The notes under the pieces: generated by a model
Seen by the model: the letters and a program-made list of their open reading frames with translations, nothing else
What the model was told of the DNA's origin: nothing
Database searches by the model: none
NCBI GenBank assembly: GCA_903887095.1
Contig: CAISOQ010000485.1
Coordinates: forward strand, 1-23,374
Origin: an uncultured Flavobacteriia bacterium
Lineage (GTDB): Bacteria; Bacteroidota; Bacteroidia; Flavobacteriales_D; Crocinitomicaceae
Direction: 5' to 3'
Length of the DNA stretch: 23,374 nucleotides
Made by a program: the position numbers and the translations under genes
Shown here: piece after piece, positions 1 to 8,078 of the stretch
Position numbering within the stretch: the first letter of the stretch is position 1
How the letters are laid out: each line of letters begins with the position of its first letter

Positions 1-45
1 CAATTTTAACATGACCGATTCTTCGGCTGGGGTCAGACGTTCCAT
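1..45 (-). CDS. BlaI/MecI/CopY-family transcriptional repressor, N-terminal fragment (runs off left edge)
   Basis: An ATG on the minus strand at 45-43 opens 15 codons reading MERLTPAEESVMLKL before the window ends. The pattern L-T-x-A-E-E-x-V-M is the usual opening of the winged-helix DNA-binding domain of BlaI/MecI/CopY-type repressors. In Bacteroidota these commonly precede an M56/BlaR1-type membrane peptidase, which would lie outside this window. No Shine-Dalgarno sequence is visible, which is normal for the phylum. A short palindrome about 40 bp upstream could be its operator. With only 15 residues, the family call rests on one motif. Confidence 0.55.
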   Translation of the reverse strand, partial: MERLTPAEESVMLKL

Positions 46-83
46 AAAGCAATAGTTAAGTATTTCAAATTACGTCAAATTAG

Positions 84-96
84 TGTCAAAATGACA
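84..96. promoter_or_regulatory. Candidate operator palindrome upstream of the BlaI-like gene
   Basis: TGTCA-AAA-TGACA is a perfect 5-bp inverted repeat with a 3-bp centre. It sits in the 70-bp gap between the leftward C1 peptidase gene and the leftward BlaI-like gene. Related half-sites (GTCAAAT) lie just beside it at 74-80. BlaI/MecI-type repressors normally bind palindromes in their own promoter, so position and symmetry fit autoregulation, but the sequence is not the classical staphylococcal operator. Chance occurrence in AT-rich DNA is possible. Confidence 0.25.
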
Positions 97-115
97 AAAA
101 GGCAAAAATTTAATA

Positions 116-1336
116 TTACTTCGTGCTAAGCTTCTTCTTTAAATCAGGAGATAACCCATCTTTATGCAAATAGATATTAATTGTTTTGTACTTGAAATAA
201 TTCTCTGAAACGTAAAGGAATCCTTTCGGGTAGTTACCTGTTCCCCAAGAGTTTTTAACCAAAAGGTAGCGGGTTCCATTTTGATCTTTGTACAAGCCAA
301 CTATGTGCATTCCGTGGTCATCAGTCGTCACTTTAGAGTCGTATCCTTTTTGGCGCAATTCAGGTGTGATTTCAAGTTCTTTTTGCGGTGTTACAAATGC
401 ATTTGATGATTTATCGGCTCCAGCATCAGAGAAATTCTTGTTATCACGACCTTGCACATCAATGGTTGAAGGATCCTGCGGTACAATTGCCAAACCATTA
501 CGGAAACTGAATCCTTTTTCAGAAACATCTGCTCCCCACGCTAAGGTGTAGCCATTTTTCAATGCATACTCACACGCATCAAAAAGGTCCGTTAAACCAA
601 CATTGTAACTTTCTCCCCATGCCCAGTTATCTGGAATTTCGAGCATACACTTCTGATTCATCGGATGATTCGTAAATGAAGTCAATGAAATATACTCGTC
701 CATATTCAAACCAATTGCTTTTGCATATGATTGCGGCGTGTATTTCTTACCATTTAATTCAAACTCCTTAACATCCGCACCAAGATAGGCATCTAAAATA
801 CCATTCAGCGCACTCATCCAAGCATTAGAAATACCATCGCTAGAGTTTTGCATGCTAGTAAGCATTCCCTGAACAGCGCCGTTTAAAACGGAAAAAAGTT
901 CACTGTGGTCATGGGTTTCACTCCCGTAATTCAAACCTTGATATACTTTCTCAGGAACAATTCCATAGTTTCTAATTACGTATGGAATATCATGGAATGC
1001 ACCTCCCTCAGAGAAATTGATCTTACCGTCCATTCGAATGTATTTTTGTGCTTTACTTTCGTAAGCTTTTCGCACAACAAACATTTCTGATAATATTTCA
1101 GGGTTTTTATTGCCTTTACGAATTAATTCTGACTCAAAAAATGACAATGCCGAAAAACTCCAACAAGTTCCAGTTTGTCCTTGACTTTGGACAGGTGTCG
1201 CATCTAAATGAGCAACTTTCGTAAACTGGTAATTACTTCCCTCTGCATTTTTTACTGGCTCTGAATAGCCGAAAGCCTGCGCTTTTACTTGAGAAAATGC
1301 AGCAAGAAATAGAATAGAAACAAGTATTCTTTTCAT
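116..1336 (-). CDS. Secreted C1 (papain-fold) cysteine peptidase, bleomycin hydrolase/aminopeptidase C type
   Basis: 406 residues. The first 20 residues (MKRILVSILF..VKAQ) form a signal peptide, so the protein is exported, unlike cytosolic bleomycin hydrolases. The papain-fold catalytic set is visible: oxyanion Gln52 and nucleophile Cys58 in QGQTGTCWSFS, His344 in DDHGMHIVG, and Asn362 in LVKNSWG. The long insert between Cys and His, and the length (family about 450), point to the bleomycin hydrolase/PepC branch rather than short papains. The likely role is hydrolysis of peptides in the periplasm or outside the cell. It is the last gene of a leftward envelope run, 47 bp after the SPOR gene. 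No hairpin terminator is seen after the stop. Start choice: this ATG precedes a standard signal peptide. The substrate cannot be told from sequence. Confidence 0.85.
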   Translation of the reverse strand: MKRILVSILFLAAFSQVKAQAFGYSEPVKNAEGSNYQFTKVAHLDATPVQSQGQTGTCWSFSALSFFESELIRKGNKNPEILSEMFVVRKAYESKAQKYIRMDGKINFSEGGAFHDIPYVIRNYGIVPEKVYQGLNYGSETHDHSELFSVLNGAVQGMLTSMQNSSDGISNAWMSALNGILDAYLGADVKEFELNGKKYTPQSYAKAIGLNMDEYISLTSFTNHPMNQKCMLEIPDNWAWGESYNVGLTDLFDACEYALKNGYTLAWGADVSEKGFSFRNGLAIVPQDPSTIDVQGRDNKNFSDAGADKSSNAFVTPQKELEITPELRQKGYDSKVTTDDHGMHIVGLYKDQNGTRYLLVKNSWGTGNYPKGFLYVSENYFKYKTINIYLHKDGLSPDLKKKLSTK

Positions 1337-1383
1337 AGATTATAATTTAGAAGTGTAAAGATAATAGGAATCACCGAAGAGGT

Positions 1384-2430
1384 TTACTTTCCTGAAAAGA
1401 TCCAACCTTTGATCCCCTTGACATTCAACTCATTTTGGCGGTTGCGCAATTCATTGTCAGAGGATGACCCTCCAGCACTGACTCTTTTTAAGCCATTTGA
1501 AACGTCATATACATAGCCTTCAACACCTTTATTACGAAGCTGTGCCAGCATGTTTTCAACGTTGCTATCGCTGCCAAAACATCCTACAATCAATTGATAA
1601 GGCAGCTCCGTTTGTGGTTTTTCAGTTGTCGGTGGATTCTCAATTTCCTTTGGCATTTGTACTGGAAATTTCAACCCAGCGTCAAATTCGTATGTTCCGT
1701 TTCCTGCGGCCGTTATAGTTGGATTAAAATCGGCTTCTTTAAGCTCTTGGATTTGGGATTGTAATTTTTCAGCTTTGTATTTTCCCAAAGCATTCTTGTG
1801 GAAAGGATTAAAATCTTTTGCAGATATCATTCCCGATTGAAGCACATTTGTTTTAGCAGGAATCCAGTAAGAATAAAATGCTATTGGTAAAAAACAAGCT
1901 GCGGCAACATATTTCCATGCATTGGAGCGTGCTTTTAAAGCTGGGTGTTCAATTATTTTCGGTTCCTCTACACTTAATTTATCTTCCTCAACTAGCACAA
2001 CCGGGGCATCTTCGACGGGCGTAAAATGCACCTTGCCCAATCCATATGCTTCAAGCAAAAGATTGAAAAAACGGTCTTGTTCAAAACAGACATTTTTTTC
2101 TTGATCAAAATATAAAAACCCTACCCTGTCAATTGCTACACGGGCACCCGCTTTTAATTGATCATTCCAAGAATCAACAAGTTTATTAATTATTCCTGAT
2201 GCTGTAGAGTAATCTAATGCGTTTTGGGATGCAAATTCTGCCGTTAAAAGTCCGTCATTGTTAATGAGTTGACGATTAAAAAGCAAGGCTTTACCTGGGG
2301 GCTGCATGATGCCTTTTTCAAGATCGATAGCTGCTGGGATACGTTTTGCAACGAAGCCACCAAAAGTGGGAACAATCACACAATTGTGACGCAGCAAAAG
2401 ATTTCCAATCAGTTCTTCAACAGATACCAT
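1384..2430 (-). CDS. HU-CCDC81 and SPOR domain-containing inner-membrane protein
   Basis: 348 residues in the standard Bacteroidota arrangement. Two N-terminal HU-like CCDC81 modules cover about residues 1-60 and 66-138, starting VEELIGNLLLRHNCVIVPTF-G. One hydrophobic segment at about 171-191 (WKYVAAACFLPIAFYSYW) is probably a single membrane span. A proline/glutamate-containing linker follows, then a C-terminal SPOR domain at about 277-347 beginning YQLIVGCFGSDSNVE. SPOR domains bind denuded septal peptidoglycan, which suggests a role near the cell wall or division site. The cytoplasmic HU-like part may contact DNA or protein; that role is not established. It lies 59 bp downstream of kdsB and 47 bp upstream of the C1 peptidase gene, on the same strand. 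Confidence 0.85.
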   Translation of the reverse strand: MVSVEELIGNLLLRHNCVIVPTFGGFVAKRIPAAIDLEKGIMQPPGKALLFNRQLINNDGLLTAEFASQNALDYSTASGIINKLVDSWNDQLKAGARVAIDRVGFLYFDQEKNVCFEQDRFFNLLLEAYGLGKVHFTPVEDAPVVLVEEDKLSVEEPKIIEHPALKARSNAWKYVAAACFLPIAFYSYWIPAKTNVLQSGMISAKDFNPFHKNALGKYKAEKLQSQIQELKEADFNPTITAAGNGTYEFDAGLKFPVQMPKEIENPPTTEKPQTELPYQLIVGCFGSDSNVENMLAQLRNKGVEGYVYDVSNGLKRVSAGGSSSDNELRNRQNELNVKGIKGWIFSGK

Positions 2431-2489
2431 TAAACGAAGTTAGGCAAAATTGCATTTGTCTGCAAGTAGCATTTTTAAAAAGAGGTATT

Positions 2490-3221
2490 TTACAGTAGAT
2501 TTAATACTTTCTCTACATCTTCAGGAACGTCAATATTCGGTGTCTCAATAGTTGTTTCTACCACCTTTATCGCATACCCATGATACAACCAGCGCAATTG
2601 CTCCAACGACTCTGTTTGTTCAAGCGCCGTGGGCTCAAGTGCCGTTAACTCACTTAAAATAGTTGATCGGTATGCATACAAGCCAATGTGTCTTAAATAA
2701 GGATAAGAAGACAATGGATCTTGTTTCGCGTGATGAAAATTTGGAATTGGACTTCTACTAAAATAAATAGCTTCAGCTGCCTTATTGACAACTATTTTAA
2801 TGCGATTTGGGTTCAAAAGGTCATCCATGGAAACTGATTTATTTCCCAAAGTTGCAATTTGTGTTTCCCTGTCATCAAAAGCCTTTATTAATTGCTCCAA
2901 CTGACGAAAATCAACCAATGGCTCATCTCCCTGAATGTTTACAACAACATCCATTTGCGGATACGTTTTTGCGACTTCAGCACAACGATCCGTTCCACTT
3001 GGATGTGATTGGCTCGTCATCATAGCTTTGCCTCCGAACATATGAACCGCATCGAATATCCGTTGATCGTCTGTTGCAACTACCACTTCTTCAAAGAGAG
3101 TGCATTGTTTTGCCCCCTCATAAACTCTTTGAATCATGGATTTTCCTTTGAGGTCAATTAAAGGTTTTCCAGGAAACCTTGAAGAACCGTATCGAGCAGG
3201 TATTACTCCGAGAACTTTCAT
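2490..3221 (-). CDS. kdsB: 3-deoxy-manno-octulosonate cytidylyltransferase (CMP-Kdo synthetase)
   Basis: 243 residues, close to the usual KdsB length of about 250. KdsB joins CTP and Kdo to give CMP-Kdo, the activated sugar for the lipopolysaccharide inner core, in the cytoplasm. Visible motifs are the nucleotide-binding N-terminus IPARYGSSRFPGKPL (7-21), VATDD (48-52), SHPSGTDR (72-79), NIQGDEP (95-101, metal/CTP-binding aspartate) and the later YPYLRHIGLYAYR. The start codon overlaps the stop of the upstream TonB receptor gene by one base (TAATG, 3223-3219), so translation is probably coupled. No frame damage is seen. Confidence 0.95.
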   Translation of the reverse strand: MKVLGVIPARYGSSRFPGKPLIDLKGKSMIQRVYEGAKQCTLFEEVVVATDDQRIFDAVHMFGGKAMMTSQSHPSGTDRCAEVAKTYPQMDVVVNIQGDEPLVDFRQLEQLIKAFDDRETQIATLGNKSVSMDDLLNPNRIKIVVNKAAEAIYFSRSPIPNFHHAKQDPLSSYPYLRHIGLYAYRSTILSELTALEPTALEQTESLEQLRWLYHGYAIKVVETTIETPNIDVPEDVEKVLNLL

Positions 3222-5554
3222 TAAAACTTCATTTGCACCTGCATCAAGAAAGATCGTGGAGGCTGAATATCCCCTGGTCTTGAGGTGTATTCGGCATTCA
3301 AAATATTATTTACAATCAAACTTACTCGGTAATTATCCGACGAAGGTAGTGCAATCCTTGCATCAAAAACAAGTGCTCCCTTGTTGTATTTCTCACGGTA
3401 AGCTTTCAATCCCGGAAGAATATAAATTTCGGTTATGCCGGGATCCAAATCTTCCTGGAACACTTTATCAATATTAGTCATGTTGCTATTATAGCGCATC
3501 GAGAAGCCTGCGCTAAACTTTTTATACGTGACCTCCACATCGGCTTTTGCCAAATGGTTGAATCGGTATTTTAACATGTTACTTGTTGAATCAGACATGT
3601 TTGCTAAATAAGATGGGCTGTTATTCAATGTAACTGGATTCATATAAGTGTAGCCCAATAATGAGACTATTTGCACATTGCCAATACTTCCTGAACTATT
3701 GAAGGAGAATTCAATACCAGAGATTCTTGCTCTTTCTGCATTTTGCGCTTGGAAGCCAATATAATTTTGAAAGTTTTGAGAAGTTAGCATGACGGAATCA
3801 GGTTTATACAATCCAAATGTAAATTCCATCATGTTGCTGTATTCGTTGATGAATCCAGCAACGTCTAACATTCCTTTCCACTCACCAATTTTTACTCCCT
3901 GCTTTATGCCAATTTCAGCTGCCCAACCAACTTCTGGGCGAAGGTTCGCATTCGGAAAAATGTTGAGAGAACCTACACTCGTTTGAGTATAACGCTCAGC
4001 TACAGAGGGGTATCTAATTCCTTGGCCAAATGATGCTCTCAAATGCGTGTATTTCATCAGCTCATAATGCAGTCCTAATCGCAATATCGGATAAACCGGA
4101 ATTTTTGCCAAGCTATTTGTATCATTGCCGTAAGAAAAATCCGAATCTCCCGTTCGGCCATCCATGATAAAATGTTCCAAACGCAAGCCACCTGTCACAT
4201 CAAGTTTGTTGATCTTTCGTTCGAACTGGCTATACATTGATAAATTGTTTGAATTATGGTTGCCGAAAAGACTAGAACTAACCGAATTGTAAATGTTGGA
4301 GGTCCCTGCTGTCACGGTTGTTCCACCTGAAAATTTTCGTTGGAACTGGTAATCCGTAAAATAAATCGTAGCACCATTACTTTGGCTAGTATTCGTAAGG
4401 TTTTCGTTGTTCGCAAAATAGATGCGCGTTTTTAGGGAATGTTTATTGTTCTTTTTATCCGTAAATTTCAAGTAAGGGTCGATGAATAATCGTTGACCAA
4501 AATTATAAGTTAACGTTGAAGCTGCATTGCTTGTATCAGCGCCTCCACTTGGAGTGTAACCAAGGGTATCACTTTGCCAGATAAGGAAGTTTCCTGTTTT
4601 TTGCATTTGATAATTGTACCCAATCCCTGCTTTTAGTCGAGATAAATTGTTAAAACGGAAATAAACAGTTCCGCTAACACGTCCTCTTGCTTCTGTTTCT
4701 CCTTGACGGTATCCATCGTTTCTGAAAAAAGTTGTGGAGAGCGTGTAACCCGTTTGTTTGAACATTTGGCCACGATAAATCTCGACTTGTTGATTCATCG
4801 GGTTGGTATTCCACCAACGTAAAGATGCCCTTTTTGGATCACCATATACACCCGTCTGAATCTTTACTTTTGTTTCAGGCTTAAGTCCTGGTTCTTTCTC
4901 TGTTAATGCAATCACTCCGTTTAAGGCGCCACTTCCATACAAAACAGAAGATGCACCCTTCATAATTTCAATTTGAGCTGCTTGTTCCATCGGTATTGCA
5001 TTCCACTGCGTATCGCCAGCGTATCCTGACAATAAAGGCATGCCGTTCCATAGCAATAACACACGGCTCCCTGTTCCATAAGCAAAGCCTGAACCACCGC
5101 GAATACTCACTTGACCATCCATGGTGTAAACACCTGGACTCTGATCTACTGCTTGTTCAAGATCTGTAATTCCCTTGTTATCAATTAATGTTGGCTTTAT
5201 AATTTCCATTGATACAGCTACATCCTCAACACGCTGCTGTCTCCGGCCAGCTGAAACCACAACAGCAGAAATCGTTTTAACAGGTACGTCCAACGTTATA
5301 CTTATTTCTCCTGCGGCATTTACAACCGTGGTATCATTTAAAAAAGACGCCATCGAAGTAATCAGGGTGACGGGGTAACTTGTGGCGTTTATATTGAAGA
5401 CCCCATCAACATCTGTGATTGCTTTTTCGCCATTTGAAGCTATTATTTTAGCCCCCACAACAGGCTCTTTATCATCACTTTGAATAACCTTTCCAACGAT
5501 TTGACTTGTTGCAATAAATGGAAGGAAAAATAATAGAAGTACAGTTATTTTCAT
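3221..5554 (-). CDS. TonB-dependent outer-membrane receptor (second of a tandem pair)
   Basis: 777 residues. A signal peptide (1-17, ending IATSQ) is followed by a carboxypeptidase-regulatory-like beta-sandwich (about 19-95, IVGKVIQSDDKEPVVGAKI). Next comes a plug domain (about 105-225, with VSIRGGSGFAYG, then IEIMKGASSVLYGSGALNGV). The rest is a 22-strand-type barrel ending in the aromatic residue phenylalanine (QVQMKF), the usual outer-membrane insertion signal. It imports an unknown ligand using TonB/ExbBD energy. No SusD partner is adjacent, so a polysaccharide-type SusCD system is not indicated. It is clearly paralogous to the receptor encoded directly upstream; plug and barrel can be aligned by eye along most of their length. 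The stop overlaps the kdsB start by one base. Confidence 0.93.
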   Translation of the reverse strand: MKITVLLLFFLPFIATSQIVGKVIQSDDKEPVVGAKIIASNGEKAITDVDGVFNINATSYPVTLITSMASFLNDTTVVNAAGEISITLDVPVKTISAVVVSAGRRQQRVEDVAVSMEIIKPTLIDNKGITDLEQAVDQSPGVYTMDGQVSIRGGSGFAYGTGSRVLLLWNGMPLLSGYAGDTQWNAIPMEQAAQIEIMKGASSVLYGSGALNGVIALTEKEPGLKPETKVKIQTGVYGDPKRASLRWWNTNPMNQQVEIYRGQMFKQTGYTLSTTFFRNDGYRQGETEARGRVSGTVYFRFNNLSRLKAGIGYNYQMQKTGNFLIWQSDTLGYTPSGGADTSNAASTLTYNFGQRLFIDPYLKFTDKKNNKHSLKTRIYFANNENLTNTSQSNGATIYFTDYQFQRKFSGGTTVTAGTSNIYNSVSSSLFGNHNSNNLSMYSQFERKINKLDVTGGLRLEHFIMDGRTGDSDFSYGNDTNSLAKIPVYPILRLGLHYELMKYTHLRASFGQGIRYPSVAERYTQTSVGSLNIFPNANLRPEVGWAAEIGIKQGVKIGEWKGMLDVAGFINEYSNMMEFTFGLYKPDSVMLTSQNFQNYIGFQAQNAERARISGIEFSFNSSGSIGNVQIVSLLGYTYMNPVTLNNSPSYLANMSDSTSNMLKYRFNHLAKADVEVTYKKFSAGFSMRYNSNMTNIDKVFQEDLDPGITEIYILPGLKAYREKYNKGALVFDARIALPSSDNYRVSLIVNNILNAEYTSRPGDIQPPRSFLMQVQMKF

Positions 5555-5589
5555 AAACAGTATAGTTTTAAGTAGTATTGGCTTAGTTG

Positions 5590-5618
5590 CTAAAATACCA
5601 ATTTTGCCGAATAATCAA
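5590..5618 (-). promoter_or_regulatory. Possible promoter for the second TonB receptor gene
   Basis: On the minus strand, TTG (5618-5616), 18 bp, then TATTTTAG (5597-5590) resembles the Bacteroidota promoter pattern (TTG near -33, TAnnTTTG near -7), with seven of eight matches in the -7 box. It lies in the 83-bp gap between the two receptor genes. If active, the second receptor and kdsB could be expressed apart from the first receptor. Confidence 0.3.
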
Positions 5619-5637
5619 TGAAAAAATAAAGGATCGA

Positions 5638-7956
5638 CTATATTTCGGCCTGAAGTTGAATTAAAAATGTTCGTGGCGGCTGAATATCTGCTGGTCGCGA
5701 TGTGTATTCTTGATTCAATACATTATTGACTAAAAAAGCTAAACGCAATTTATCTTTTAACTTGAAAGCAGCTCGCAGATCAACAACCAAAGAGCCCTGA
5801 TTGAACTTTTGGCGGTATTCAGACAATCCCGGTAAAACATATAGTTCATTATTTGTTGGGTCTAAATCTGAAAGAAAAACATTGTCGATATTCGTCATAA
5901 AACTATTGTACCTGCAAGAAACACCAAAACTGTATTTTTTATAGTTGATTTCGATATCCCCCTTGGCGAGGTGCTTGAATCGGTATTTCAACATGTTTGA
6001 ACCGGAATCAGAAAATTGATTGGTGTATTTTGGATTGTTGTTGAGGCTTACAGGAGACATGTACGTATAACCAATTAAGGAAATAATTTCTACATTCTTA
6101 ATCTTTCCAGAGCTGTTGAAAGAAAACTCAATCCCTGTGATTTTGGCTTTTTCTGCATTTTGTGCCTGAAATCCAATCCAACTAGAAAGGTTTGCAGCTG
6201 TAATGATCACTGTGTCCGGGTTATATAAGCCATAGGTGTATTCAATCATGTTGCTGTACTTGTTGATGAACCCAGCAATATCTATCATGCCCTTCCAGTC
6301 TCCAAGTGGAACAATTTGCTTAATCCCTAATTCAGATGCCCAACCCACTTCTGGTCTCAAGTTTGGATTTGGGAAAATTACAACTCCCCCATTGGAAGTC
6401 GCGGCAAATCGCTCAGCAACTGAAGGAAATCTTATTCCTTGTCCAAAGGATGCTCTTAAATGTGTCAGTTTATTTACAGCGTAGTGCACACCTGCTCTAA
6501 GAATTGGATAAACTGGCAGTTTTGACATGGCGGCTGTATCATTACCAAAATAGAAGTCGGAGTCTCCTCGTTTTCCATCCATCTCAAAATATTCAGCCCT
6601 CGAACCAACTGTTATGTCAATGTCGTTCCATTTTTTTTCATATTGGATATAAGCGGCTGCATTGTTAGAAGTGTGATCGCCAAAGACAGGACTAATAATT
6701 TGATTTGCAGAAACAGTTGTTCCTGCGGTAAGCGTTGATTTTCCTGCAAATTGCTTTTGAAATTGATAATTTGCATAATACATCGCTGCTTTGGAAGACG
6801 CAAAAACATTGGTTAAGTCTCCTGTCGTTACGAGATAATACCTCGTTTTTAATTCGTGTTTGTTGTTAAATCGATCGGTAAATTTCAAATAGGGATCGAC
6901 GTTTACTCGAATTGATTTTTGATAGCTCAATGTACTTCCCATACCTTGAGCTATGTAGCCCAAAGAATCATTTTCCCATAGAATAAAGTTACCTGTATAT
7001 TGGTATTGTCCACTGTAAAACATCCCTAACTTTAAATTGCGCGAAGGCTTAAAATAAAGGGATCCACTTAGTCTTGCCCTGTCTTCTAGAGCGCCCTTTT
7101 TATATCCTTCATTTTTAAATCCATTCACACCAATCGTGTATCCAAAACGATCAAAAGACTTTCCATTGAATACGTCTACAGAATGGTACATTGGGTTGCG
7201 TGTCCACCACTTTAAGGATGTTCTCTTTGGGTCACCATAAACCCCTGTCATTGCGCGCACCTTTAATTCACCCTTGGTTGAAGGTTCTTTTTCAACCATT
7301 GAAATAATCCCGTTAAGCGCACCACTGCCATATAGTACCGAGGAAGCTCCTTTAATAATTTCAATTTGAGAAGCATTTTCCATTGGAACGCTATTCCATT
7401 TCACATCCCCAACATCTGGCGACAACATTGGTATTCCATTCCAAATTAATAAAACACGACTTCCAGCACCATAAGCGTAACCTCCGCCACCACGAATACT
7501 TACCTGACCATCCATTGCAAAGACGCCCGGACTTTGATTCACCGCTTGATCCAGACTTGTAAGTGCTTTATTGTTAATCAATCCTGGTTTTAATATTTCC
7601 ATGGAAATAGCAACATCCTCCACTTTTTGCCTTCTTCTGCCTGCTGTAACCACGACAGCTTCAATTGTTTTCAATTCACCGCCCAGGTATATAATTATTT
7701 CTGCTATTGAAGAGGAAACGATGGTTGTGTCGTTAGGAAGTCCATTAAATCGTGTAATCAATGTTGCAGGGAAACGGTCAACAAAAAGTGAAAATTTGCC
7801 TTCGAAATCCGTGGTTGCCTGTTTTCCATCGTTGGTTGAAATGATCGCGTTTTCAAGAGGGAGGCCTGACTCTCGATTGAGAACTCTTCCGGTAATTTGG
7901 CTAAGTAGCTGAGTACAAAGCAACACATTAATAAAAAAAAACAGTAAGTATTTCAT
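5638..7956 (-). CDS. TonB-dependent outer-membrane receptor (first of a tandem pair)
   Basis: 772 residues with the same architecture as its downstream paralogue. It has a signal peptide (about 1-19), a carboxypeptidase-regulatory-like domain (about 20-97, ITGRVLNRESGLPLENAI), a plug (about 105-225, VSIRGGGGYAYGAGSRVLL and IEIIKGASSVLYGSGALNG) and a large barrel. The chain ends in ..LQAEI, so the last residue is isoleucine rather than the usual aromatic residue. This differs from the neighbouring copy, which ends in F. The preceding strand (RTFLIQLQ) still supplies aromatic and hydrophobic residues. It heads the leftward run of five genes and is transcribed away from dprA. The ligand is unknown. 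Confidence 0.92.
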   Translation of the reverse strand: MKYLLFFFINVLLCTQLLSQITGRVLNRESGLPLENAIISTNDGKQATTDFEGKFSLFVDRFPATLITRFNGLPNDTTIVSSSIAEIIIYLGGELKTIEAVVVTAGRRRQKVEDVAISMEILKPGLINNKALTSLDQAVNQSPGVFAMDGQVSIRGGGGYAYGAGSRVLLIWNGIPMLSPDVGDVKWNSVPMENASQIEIIKGASSVLYGSGALNGIISMVEKEPSTKGELKVRAMTGVYGDPKRTSLKWWTRNPMYHSVDVFNGKSFDRFGYTIGVNGFKNEGYKKGALEDRARLSGSLYFKPSRNLKLGMFYSGQYQYTGNFILWENDSLGYIAQGMGSTLSYQKSIRVNVDPYLKFTDRFNNKHELKTRYYLVTTGDLTNVFASSKAAMYYANYQFQKQFAGKSTLTAGTTVSANQIISPVFGDHTSNNAAAYIQYEKKWNDIDITVGSRAEYFEMDGKRGDSDFYFGNDTAAMSKLPVYPILRAGVHYAVNKLTHLRASFGQGIRFPSVAERFAATSNGGVVIFPNPNLRPEVGWASELGIKQIVPLGDWKGMIDIAGFINKYSNMIEYTYGLYNPDTVIITAANLSSWIGFQAQNAEKAKITGIEFSFNSSGKIKNVEIISLIGYTYMSPVSLNNNPKYTNQFSDSGSNMLKYRFKHLAKGDIEINYKKYSFGVSCRYNSFMTNIDNVFLSDLDPTNNELYVLPGLSEYRQKFNQGSLVVDLRAAFKLKDKLRLAFLVNNVLNQEYTSRPADIQPPRTFLIQLQAEI

Positions 7957-7976
7957 TGGGTTTGTAAGTAGTTACA

Positions 7977-7984
7977 CAAAAATA
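7977..7984 (-). promoter_or_regulatory. Candidate -7 promoter element for the TonB receptor run
   Basis: The minus strand reads TATTTTTG, a perfect match to the Bacteroidota TAnnTTTG -7 consensus, about 20 bp upstream of the receptor start codon. No convincing TTG at the -33 spacing was found. The call rests on the -7 match and its position in the divergent intergenic region. Confidence 0.35.
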
Positions 7985-8023
7985 GAATTTTAGTTGAATT
8001 AAGCCCTTTTTGCGTCAAATCGG

Positions 8024-8053
8024 TTGATGAAATGTCATTTTTTCGTATCTTCA
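8024..8053 (+). promoter_or_regulatory. Candidate promoter of dprA
   Basis: TTG (8024-8026), 19 bp, then TATCTTCA (8046-8053, six of eight to TAnnTTTG) gives the spacing expected of Bacteroidota housekeeping promoters. It would give a leader of roughly 20 nt before the TTG start of dprA. Confidence 0.3.
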
Positions 8054-8078
8054 ATATAAACCTTTAACCTCGATCAAC

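Noticed and set aside
3221..7956. SusC/SusD-type polysaccharide utilisation locus
   Set aside because: No SusD-like lipoprotein or glycoside hydrolase gene lies nearby, and the receptors are shorter than typical SusC proteins (about 1000 residues).
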